This document shows, piece after piece, positions 1 to 4,310 of a DNA stretch of 5,739 nucleotides. This DNA comes from Thermoplasmata archaeon. GTDB taxonomy: Archaea; Thermoplasmatota; Thermoplasmata; Thermoplasmatales; Thermoplasmataceae. The translations under genes and the position numbers were made by a program. Positions within the stretch are counted from its first letter, which is position 1; every line of letters starts with the position of its first letter. Location of the stretch: contig JAJZKL010000091.1 of the NCBI GenBank assembly GCA_021804185.1, positions 1-5,739 of the forward strand, read 5' to 3'. The notes beneath the pieces are model-generated. The model saw only the letters and a program-made list of their open reading frames with translations, searched no databases and was not told where the DNA came from.

Positions 1-921
1 TGCGAAGTGATAAAAACCTTCCCCGGACTAAATTCTGAGATTCACGTGGGAGGCATATACGCAACTCTAATGTCACATCACATTAAACAATCATTTCCCT
101 ACGTGAAAGTCCACCTTGGTCTTGTAAGTGAAGCTGAAAATCTTCTCCCTGCTTACCACCTGCTGAAGCAGGTTGACAAATGGAAAGACTGGGATCGTTC
201 AATAGTATTTACATCCAGAGGATGCATAAGGAAGTGCCAGTTCTGTGTGGTACCAAAGGTTGAAGGCGGAATGCGTGATGAAAAACCTTCGATCATTGAT
301 CTTATGGCACCACAGCACAAGAAAGTTACAATATGGGACAACAACTTCCTTGCTTCACCCTATGCAAAATCAATGCTGAAGGAACTCAGGGATCATGGAA
401 TCGAGACTGATTTTAATCAGGGCCTTGATGCCAGACTCATGGACGAAGAAACCGCCGGACTTCTCGCGGACGTCAAATCTAAAACGATCCATATGGCATA
501 CGACTGGCCATGGGAAGGTCCTTTCATTCAAAACGCAATAGAATTGCTCGGAAATGCAGGGTACAAGAAAAAGAACCTTATTTTCTATATGCTGCACAAT
601 TTCTGGGACAAGGAACATAGGAAGGGAGATACCCCTGAAGATTTCCTCCTGAGGTTGAAGAATCTCATGAAATGGGGTGCCTCAGTATATCCTATGCGAT
701 TCATTCCGCTTGATTCCCTTACCAGAACAGGATATGTTTCCCCTTTATGGACTGCAGAACAGCTGGAAATGATAGCTGATGCAAGAAGAGTATTGGGATT
801 TGCGGGTACATGGGTTCCGTACAGAGCTTTGGCAGACAAGTTCATTTATTCTGACACATTTGAACAGGCGATGGAACTGAGGCCAAAACAGAGTACCAAG
901 CCGATTCCTTCCACTTACTGA
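1..921 (+). CDS. B12-binding-type radical SAM protein, 5' end outside window
   Basis: This is a radical SAM enzyme of unknown substrate. Numbering from the GTG at base 7, a CX3CX2C cluster (C73, C77, C80, in RGCIRKCQFC) would bind the SAM-cleaving 4Fe-4S centre. It is followed by WDNNF (110-114) and NQGLDARL (137-144), which are typical conserved strands of the TIM-barrel core, and by a C-terminal YPMRFIPLDSL stretch. The segment before the cluster contains HVGGIYATLM, which looks like the end of a cobalamin-binding Rossmann domain. The reading frame is open to base 1 (Cys-Glu before the GTG) and the B12-type domain is incomplete, so GTG 7 is probably internal and the gene starts upstream. 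It ends at TGA 919-921, 25 bp from the convergent methyltransferase. Similar proteins occur in mobile and accessory regions, but I know of no assigned reaction. Family confidence is high; function is unknown. Confidence 0.85.
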   Translation, partial: CEVIKTFPGLNSEIHVGGIYATLMSHHIKQSFPYVKVHLGLVSEAENLLPAYHLLKQVDKWKDWDRSIVFTSRGCIRKCQFCVVPKVEGGMRDEKPSIIDLMAPQHKKVTIWDNNFLASPYAKSMLKELRDHGIETDFNQGLDARLMDEETAGLLADVKSKTIHMAYDWPWEGPFIQNAIELLGNAGYKKKNLIFYMLHNFWDKEHRKGDTPEDFLLRLKNLMKWGASVYPMRFIPLDSLTRTGYVSPLWTAEQLEMIADARRVLGFAGTWVPYRALADKFIYSDTFEQAMELRPKQSTKPIPSTY

Positions 922-946
922 TTTTGGCTATGTATGCTGCTACAAA

Positions 947-1723
947 TTACTGAATAAACTCGACAACAGCTTCCTTACCCGAAACGGTTTTCTGTGGCGG
1001 GTTAAGTCTCTTCTTTATGATTGGCATATAATCTGGGTTCTTCTCTATTCCCACAGAGTTTCTCCCGTAGAATTCCGCCACAACTGATGTTGTGCCAGAG
1101 CCAAGAAATGGATCCAGCACCGTATCACCCTCATTGGTGCTTGCAAGAATTATCCTCTTCAGGAGTTCAATAGGTTTCTGGGTCGGATGCTCGCCGGCCC
1201 ATTTCTCCTTTCTCGCTGTCAGGGGTATTTCCCACAGGTTCCGCATCTGCTTCCCGTCATTCAAGGCCCTCATAACATCATAGTTGAATGTCCATTTCTT
1301 CTTTGTGTGGTTTTTGGCTGCCCATATGAGCTGCTCAGTGCTCTCTGTGAACATTCTCCTGGTTATGTTCGGCTGTGCATTCGGCTTGTACCATATTATG
1401 CTGTTGTTAATCTTTGCATCCAGGTGCTGCAATATGAACCCAATTTGGTAGATGTTGTGAAAGGACCCGCATACCCATAAACTGCCACCCGGTTTCAGGA
1501 TGCGCAGGCTTTCCGTTATCCATTTAAGGTTGAATTCAAAAAACTCATCCTTTGTAAACAGGTCCCAAGTCTCTTCCAGCGTTATATGTTTGCTATATTT
1601 CCATCCCAACCCCTTCTTCTTCGCCAATCCATATGGGGGATCAGCAAAAACAAGGTCTAATGAGTTTTCCTGGAATGTCTTTAGAATTTCCAATGCATCT
1701 CCCCCATATATCCGGTGGTTCAT
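947..1723 (-). CDS. Beta-class adenine-N6 DNA methyltransferase, DpnA-like
   Basis: A 258-aa SAM-dependent DNA methyltransferase. Motif order is that of the beta class: catalytic DPPY at 28-31, LKPGGSLWV at 76-84, HPTQKP at 179-184, then the SAM-binding DPFLGSGTT at 204-212. DPPY favours adenine-N6 over cytosine-N4. The stretches FNLKWI, SFHNIYQIG, LNDGKQM, EKWAGEHPTQKP and RIILAST match, from memory, those of DpnA (M2.DpnII), the GATC methylase that can also act on single-stranded DNA. GATC specificity is therefore a reasonable but unproven guess. Length is normal for the family and both ends look complete. The ATG (1723-1721) overlaps the stop of the upstream RHH gene as ATGA, and a GGAGG sits 10 nt before it, which points to translational coupling. 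No DpnII-type endonuclease is adjacent; the divergent 176-aa gene is the only candidate partner. Confidence 0.93.
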   Translation of the reverse strand: MNHRIYGGDALEILKTFQENSLDLVFADPPYGLAKKKGLGWKYSKHITLEETWDLFTKDEFFEFNLKWITESLRILKPGGSLWVCGSFHNIYQIGFILQHLDAKINNSIIWYKPNAQPNITRRMFTESTEQLIWAAKNHTKKKWTFNYDVMRALNDGKQMRNLWEIPLTARKEKWAGEHPTQKPIELLKRIILASTNEGDTVLDPFLGSGTTSVVAEFYGRNSVGIEKNPDYMPIIKKRLNPPQKTVSGKEAVVEFIQ

Positions 1724-1869
1724 GCTTTACCATCCTCCATCCTTGCATTCCATTCACGCATGAGCGAGTTTATTTTTGTGGATATTTTTATATCCATTGA
1801 GTTGCACAATTTCTTGAACTGGTTAAGTACTTCCCTGTCGACAGTTATGTTTATTGAGGTTTTACCCAT
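1720..1869 (-). CDS. Ribbon-helix-helix (CopG/Arc-like) small DNA-binding protein
   Basis: A 49-aa protein. It opens with a short beta strand (KTSINITVD, residues 3-11) followed by two predicted helices (EVLNQFKKLCNSM and KISTKINSLMREWNAR) joined by a short turn, which is the pattern of ribbon-helix-helix regulators. I chose the ATG at 1869-1867 because it begins just before the beta strand and because the TATA-like box at 1895-1906 would start transcription about 6 nt upstream. A longer version from TTG at 1917 would run through that box and is less likely. The stop overlaps the methyltransferase start by 4 bp, so both are probably made from one message. It could control the methyltransferase and the divergent 176-aa gene, much as C proteins (which are HTH) do in type II R-M systems; that role is an inference. 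An antitoxin-like role is the alternative. Confidence 0.75.
   Translation of the reverse strand: MGKTSINITVDREVLNQFKKLCNSMDIKISTKINSLMREWNARMEDGKA
1734..1738 (-). promoter_or_regulatory. Shine-Dalgarno for the beta-class methyltransferase
   Basis: GGAGG on the minus strand lies inside the 3' end of the RHH gene, 10 nt before the methyltransferase ATG. It is the clearest ribosome-binding site in the window and supports ATG 1723 as the start. It fits an internal operon gene, whereas the first genes of the transcription units here lack such a site. Confidence 0.6.
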
Positions 1870-1882
1870 AACAGGAATCCTT

Positions 1883-1894
1883 AACACTAATGTT
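1883..1894. promoter_or_regulatory. Imperfect palindrome, possible RHH operator
   Basis: AACACTAATGTT pairs with itself at 10 of 12 positions (AACA and TGTT arms). It abuts the TATA-like box and lies between it and the expected start site of the RHH-methyltransferase message. A regulator bound here would block that transcript and could also affect the divergent gene. Assignment to the RHH protein is by position only. Confidence 0.35.
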
Positions 1895-1906
1895 GATTTA
1901 TATTTA
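1895..1906. promoter_or_regulatory. TATA-like element shared by two divergent units
   Basis: GATTTATATTTA reads as a TATA box on both strands (TTTATATT / AATATAAA). With the usual archaeal spacing of about 26 nt, transcription would begin near 1875 on the minus strand, 6 nt before the RHH ATG. On the plus strand it would begin near 1927, about 24 nt before the 176-aa gene. No other good TATA candidate was seen in the gap. Confidence 0.45.
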
Positions 1907-1950
1907 CTTATGCGCAAGAACCACCATATCGGTCCAGCTCATGGAACGCC

Positions 1951-2481
1951 ATGGACATATCAAAGAGAGACGGTAACGGAGGGCGCCGGAGGTCTTTCAG
2001 GGACATAGTGCTCAGGAACGGTACAGTTATAGGGGTATTTCAGGGATCGAGGGGGCAAAATCCCGATTTTGACATTATAGTAAAGTATCAGGAGAGAGGT
2101 AAACAGGTCAGAACTCCAAAACATCTTCATTGGGCTATTGATCTTATAATAAAGAAAGAACATGAACCAGATCTCACTAGAGACTTTATCCGTTTCCTTC
2201 TTGGGATGTGGGACAAGGTTAGGCCTTTTACCAGCAAGGAGGAACAACAAGAATGTGAACTCAAATTCAGTAACGAGGATAACCTGTCTCAGTTTACTGC
2301 ACTGGATGAGTACGGTGAATATCCCGTAGAGTTTATATCAAAGGTAATGGAGCTGATTATGATACAGGAGAAAACAGGAAACGACCAAGCTTTCATGTTC
2401 AAAGGTGTTCTGGAGAGTATTCTAAAGGATAGAGATATATTTTCAATTGTTGCATCCGCCGGTTTCAATGGGAGGCCATGA
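1951..2481 (+). CDS. Uncharacterised 176-aa protein divergent from RHH-methyltransferase
   Basis: I cannot assign this to a characterised family. It has a basic N-terminus (GGRRRSFRDIVLRNG, 10-24), a strand-rich part with NPDFDIIVKYQ (37-47), then RTPKHLHWAIDLIIKKEHE (54-72) with three histidines (58, 60, 71). The rest looks helical and acidic, ending in FSIVASAGFNGRP. No signal peptide or membrane segment is visible. There is no clear PD-(D/E)xK, HNH, GIY-YIG or PLD nuclease motif; NPDFDIIVK only faintly recalls a PD...D..K arrangement. The start is ATG 1951; no in-frame ATG, GTG or TTG was found between 1903 and it. It is divergent from the RHH-methyltransferase pair across a short promoter region and ends 21 bp from the convergent alpha-class methyltransferase. 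The position suggests an effector, restriction component or target-recognition partner of the DpnA-like enzyme; this is inference only. The gene looks intact. Confidence 0.75.
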   Translation: MDISKRDGNGGRRRSFRDIVLRNGTVIGVFQGSRGQNPDFDIIVKYQERGKQVRTPKHLHWAIDLIIKKEHEPDLTRDFIRFLLGMWDKVRPFTSKEEQQECELKFSNEDNLSQFTALDEYGEYPVEFISKVMELIMIQEKTGNDQAFMFKGVLESILKDRDIFSIVASAGFNGRP

Positions 2482-2502
2482 AAATAAAATTCTTGCTATA
2501 TA

Positions 2503-3270
2503 TTAATGCCAAACAGGGAACCTCCACCAGTATCCGCACCCCCATCTATTCTTCCCGTTCCTGTCCAGGGGGTTGGCATAATCGATCACCCGGTCCGGTT
2601 TCCCGAATATCTCCTCCATGCCTTCATCGAACGATGACAGGTTCAGCAGATACGACCCGGAATGACTATCCATGCACTTCTTCAGGTCCTTGAGGTCGTC
2701 CACGGTAAAGCTGTGCCTGTATTTCTTCCCTGACGACAGGTATGGCGGATCCAGGTAGAACATGACCCTTGGCTTTGAGTACCGTTTCATCAGATCCCGG
2801 AAATCCATGTGCTCTATGGTCCAGTCCCTGACATAGACGAAATTCTCGATGGTGAACCTTGACATGCGCGTATTCCCCTTGAATCTCCTTCCAAACGATC
2901 TCCCGTCTCCCATGAAGGAAAAGGTCTGCAGGTAAAGCACCCTGAAGGCAGCGTCGACATCGTTCCGATACCTGGTCTCCCTCATCTCCATGAAGGCCTT
3001 CTCGTGGGCAAACGCCAGCCTCAGCTTCCTTGTCAGTTCCAGCCTCTTAACCGGATCCTGCAGCACCCTGAACGTCACATAGAGATCGTCGTCCAGGTCA
3101 TTGTACATCCTGCCCTTCCTCCACTCGTCCGGTATGTTGAGCAGCACCTTCCCCGAACCGCCGAAAACGTCGACGACAATATCGAACGCATCCACATGTT
3201 CCTCCATTATACCGAGGATATCCTTCAGCTGGTTGAACTTCCCGCCATAGTACCTGAAGAGAGATTTCAT
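2503..3270 (-). CDS. Alpha-class (Dam/D12 family) adenine-N6 DNA methyltransferase
   Basis: A 255-aa DNA adenine methyltransferase with motif order typical of the alpha class. RYYGGK (6-11) is motif X, DVFGGSG (34-40) is the SAM-binding motif I, YNDLDDDL (56-63) matches the NDxN-type motif II, and FYLDPPYLSS (171-180) is the catalytic DPPY. The region between motifs II and IV (about 64-170) would hold target recognition. It ends with CGYWWRFPVWH. Family members include Dam and DpnM (GATC) as well as many phage-encoded enzymes; specificity cannot be read here. I prefer ATG 3270-3268 because it sits directly before the family's N-terminus. A GTG at 3291 would add seven residues but would put the whole 17-bp palindrome inside the coding region. 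It is divergent from a winged-helix gene and is visibly richer in G+C than the neighbouring genes, suggesting a separate origin. Confidence 0.9.
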   Translation of the reverse strand: MKSLFRYYGGKFNQLKDILGIMEEHVDAFDIVVDVFGGSGKVLLNIPDEWRKGRMYNDLDDDLYVTFRVLQDPVKRLELTRKLRLAFAHEKAFMEMRETRYRNDVDAAFRVLYLQTFSFMGDGRSFGRRFKGNTRMSRFTIENFVYVRDWTIEHMDFRDLMKRYSKPRVMFYLDPPYLSSGKKYRHSFTVDDLKDLKKCMDSHSGSYLLNLSSFDEGMEEIFGKPDRVIDYANPLDRNGKNRWGCGYWWRFPVWH

Positions 3271-3271
3271 A

Positions 3272-3288
3272 ATTGCGTAATACGCAAT
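3272..3288. promoter_or_regulatory. Perfect 17-bp palindrome, probable operator
   Basis: ATTGCGTA-A-TACGCAAT has two 8-bp arms around one central base. It ends one base before the ATG of the alpha-class methyltransferase and covers the start site expected from the TATA-like box at 3298-3304, so a bound protein would block that promoter. The divergent winged-helix protein is the natural candidate binder. Related half-sites lie at 3284-3290, 3313-3322 and 3349-3355. Confidence 0.65.
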
Positions 3289-3297
3289 CACTCAGAC

Positions 3298-3304
3298 GAT
3301 AAAT
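3298..3304 (-). promoter_or_regulatory. TATA-like box for the alpha-class methyltransferase
   Basis: ATTTATC on the minus strand is centred at about 3301. Transcription would start near 3275, inside the palindrome and 5 nt or less from ATG 3270. This implies a leaderless or nearly leaderless message and agrees with the absence of a Shine-Dalgarno site. Confidence 0.4.
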
Positions 3305-3312
3305 GCTTTCTG

Positions 3313-3322
3313 ATTGCTCAAT
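3313..3322. promoter_or_regulatory. Second ATTG...CAAT inverted repeat
   Basis: ATTG-CT-CAAT has 4-bp arms and matches the outer ends of the 17-bp palindrome. It lies just upstream of the winged-helix gene's TATA box. The heptamer TGATTGC that begins at 3311 recurs at 3349-3355, over the winged-helix start site, and in inverted orientation at 3284-3290. It is a possible secondary site for the same regulator. Confidence 0.35.
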
Positions 3323-3328
3323 GGAAAA

Positions 3329-3335
3329 TTATAAA
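3329..3335 (+). promoter_or_regulatory. TATA box for the winged-helix gene
   Basis: TTATAAA is centred at 3332, 26 nt before ATG 3358, exactly the spacing expected for a leaderless archaeal message. It decides the start in favour of ATG 3358 over TTG 3352. Confidence 0.55.
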
Positions 3336-3357
3336 GGCCTTCGCATCATGATTGCAC

Positions 3358-3639
3358 ATGGATCCACTCAAGACACTGGAGAAGCAGTCAGGTTTCATGA
3401 GGCTGATCTCCTATCTGACGGAGAGCGGAGAGAAACCCCTGACGACGATTCTCGACGAAACCGGGATACCGGTGCACCAGCTCTATGCGAGCATCGGGAA
3501 GGGAAAGGAGCTGGGTCTCGTGAAAACAAGGATGGATTCTTCCGTGTATCCTCCCAGGAATCTCGTCTCGCTTACGGACAAGGGTAAGAAAATAGGTGGA
3601 AAAATAGGGGAAATTGTGGCGATCATGGAATCAGAATAG
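3358..3639 (+). CDS. Small winged-helix transcriptional regulator
   Basis: A 93-aa protein that is essentially a single winged helix-turn-helix domain. FMRLISYLTESGE (about 13-25) gives the first helix, PLTTILDETGIPVHQLYASIGKGKELGLV (27-55) gives the helix-turn-helix with the recognition helix around 38-52, and TRMDSSVYPPRNLVSLTDKGKK (57-78) gives the wing. LTDKGKKI is the strand-to-helix ending common in MarR/ArsR-like and similar archaeal regulators. No effector-binding domain or metal-binding cysteines are seen, so it may respond only to its own level or to a partner protein. It is divergent from the alpha-class methyltransferase across a palindrome-bearing gap and probably represses that gene and itself (inference). 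Its 3' end overlaps the convergent small gene by 9 bp. Confidence 0.8.
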   Translation: MDPLKTLEKQSGFMRLISYLTESGEKPLTTILDETGIPVHQLYASIGKGKELGLVKTRMDSSVYPPRNLVSLTDKGKKIGGKIGEIVAIMESE

Positions 3640-3861
3640 TTCCAGATCTTGCATGAGGCCCTTCGCGTTCTCGTCCGCTATCTTCGCTATGACGTACCCG
3701 AATTTCTCGTCAATGTATCTTACCAGCTCGTCCCTGGTCTCCGTCTCAGCTACTGCCTTCCTGAAGATTGCATAGTCGAGATCGTACTGGTCCTTCCTTC
3801 CTGTGTGGTATTCTCTGGTAAACGCATTTCGTTTTGCCATAGGAACCGGACAGAATCTCAT
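3631..3861 (-). CDS. Small hypothetical protein
   Basis: A 76-aa protein from ATG 3861, not recognised. It is charged and probably largely helical (QYDLDYAIFRKAVAETETRDELVRYIDEKFGYVIAKIADENAKGLMQDLELF), with a basic N-terminal patch (MAKRNAFTREYHTGRKDQ). No membrane segment, signal peptide or catalytic motif is apparent. The start is uncertain: GTG 3909 gives 92 aa and ATG 3840 gives 69 aa, and none has a good Shine-Dalgarno site. A TATA-like stretch near 3926-3935 would start a transcript near 3905, slightly upstream of ATG 3861. It lies 100 nt downstream of the AbrB-type gene on the same strand, so the two could form a small pair, possibly toxin-antitoxin, but nothing in the sequence proves it. 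The last 9 bp overlap the end of the winged-helix gene tail to tail. Confidence 0.55.
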   Translation of the reverse strand: MRFCPVPMAKRNAFTREYHTGRKDQYDLDYAIFRKAVAETETRDELVRYIDEKFGYVIAKIADENAKGLMQDLELF

Positions 3862-3884
3862 GGTTGAACCGTCTTTCCATCCGG

Positions 3885-3891
3885 AAAAAAA
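3885..3891 (-). terminator. Possible poly-U stop after the AbrB gene
   Basis: A run of seven T on the minus strand lies about 70 nt after the AbrB stop codon. It resembles a U-tract archaeal terminator, but it would fall inside the small downstream gene if that gene starts at GTG 3909. Confidence 0.2.
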
Positions 3892-3961
3892 GTGTGCAAG
3901 TGATTCCACATGCGGAGCCCGGCAAGAAATAAACGAAGGAGTTTACCCATTGTGTGATGAG

Positions 3962-4126
3962 CTATTGAATTTTTTTTATGAAGATTTTTCCATCCATCTC
4001 GAAGAAGCCTACGTAGGATCTGTCCCTGACTTCAAGCTTCGCTGCTACCTCCTTGGGCAGTGTGATTCTCATGCTTGTTCCTCTCCCGGTTATGCGGGTT
4101 GCTGCAATTGGTTCCTGTGATGCCAT
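3962..4126 (-). CDS. AbrB/SpoVT-type swapped-hairpin DNA-binding protein
   Basis: A 54-aa protein, short enough to be missed by ordinary ORF calling. It reads MASQEPIAATRITGRG at the N-terminus, then TSMRITLPKEVAAKLEVRD (17-35) and SYVGFFEMDGKIFIKKIQ (37-54). The pattern of a strand ending in an (R/S)-I-T-(L/I)-P-K-E-V turn, a short helix, and two strands ending in IFIKK is characteristic of the AbrB domain (compare MazE-like antitoxins and archaeal AbrB regulators). The start is ATG 4126-4124. A TTTAA-containing TATA-like box at 4151-4158 would start transcription only a few bases before it, again nearly leaderless. It is divergent from hsdM, with 184 bp between them, and lies upstream of a small hypothetical gene on the same strand. 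It could be a regulator of either neighbour or the antitoxin half of a pair. Confidence 0.8.
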   Translation of the reverse strand: MASQEPIAATRITGRGTSMRITLPKEVAAKLEVRDRSYVGFFEMDGKIFIKKIQ

Positions 4127-4150
4127 TGGCGACGGGATAATTGCAATAAG

Positions 4151-4158
4151 TTAAATTT
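4151..4158 (-). promoter_or_regulatory. TATA-like box for the AbrB gene
   Basis: AAATTTAA on the minus strand is centred near 4154-4155, about 28-30 nt before the AbrB ATG. It would give a leader of only a few bases. The palindrome ATTGCAAT (4140-4147) lies between it and the start codon and could be an operator. Confidence 0.35.
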
Positions 4159-4272
4159 TTGCGTAAATACCTCTGGTTCAGTCACTGGCAGATCCGAGAA
4201 CTGTTTTTCTTAATATCACGTTTCAACTTCTTCTTGTGCTTCCATTCTAGGGATAGTTTAGCAAATGCAACA

Positions 4273-4280
4273 TTTAAAAC
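4273..4280 (+). promoter_or_regulatory. TATA-like box for hsdM
   Basis: TTTAAAAC is centred near 4276, which would start transcription near 4302, about 9 nt before ATG 4311. A second TATA-like stretch (TTATATT, 4290-4296) is too close to the start codon to serve that ATG. Confidence 0.35.
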
Positions 4281-4310
4281 GGGTCATCCTTATATTGAGA
4301 CTGGTACTTG

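Larger units (their letters stand above)
4127..4310. other. Intergenic region between divergent AbrB and hsdM genes
   Basis: This 184-bp A+T-rich gap has no supported gene. It holds the putative promoters of both flanking genes and an 8-bp palindrome, ATTGCAAT (4140-4147), just upstream of the AbrB start. I saw no tRNA, repeat array or stable hairpin. Confidence 0.6.

Noticed and set aside
1941..1976. Eleven-codon ORF (ATG 1941) overlapping the start of the 176-aa gene
   Set aside because: It could be a leader peptide, but nothing supports translation and it has no Shine-Dalgarno site.
2478..2693. Plus-strand frame of 71 aa with an ATGA overlap on the end of the 176-aa gene
   Set aside because: The coupling-like overlap is tempting, but the frame is antisense to the conserved C-terminal part of the alpha-class methylase and looks non-protein-like.
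3303..3587. Alternative plus-strand frame of 94 aa overlapping the winged-helix gene
   Set aside because: It has no domain-like pattern, and the overlapping frame encodes a clear winged-helix domain with a well-placed TATA box.
3860..3930. tRNA-like look of the region with GGTTGAACC and a GC-rich stretch
   Set aside because: No acceptor stem, anticodon arm or proper T-loop can be folded; it overlaps the start region of the small gene.
3803..4120. Plus-strand frame of 105 aa across the small-gene region
   Set aside because: It is antisense to the AbrB-type gene, whose minus-strand translation shows a real domain; the plus-strand product is cysteine-rich with no family signal.
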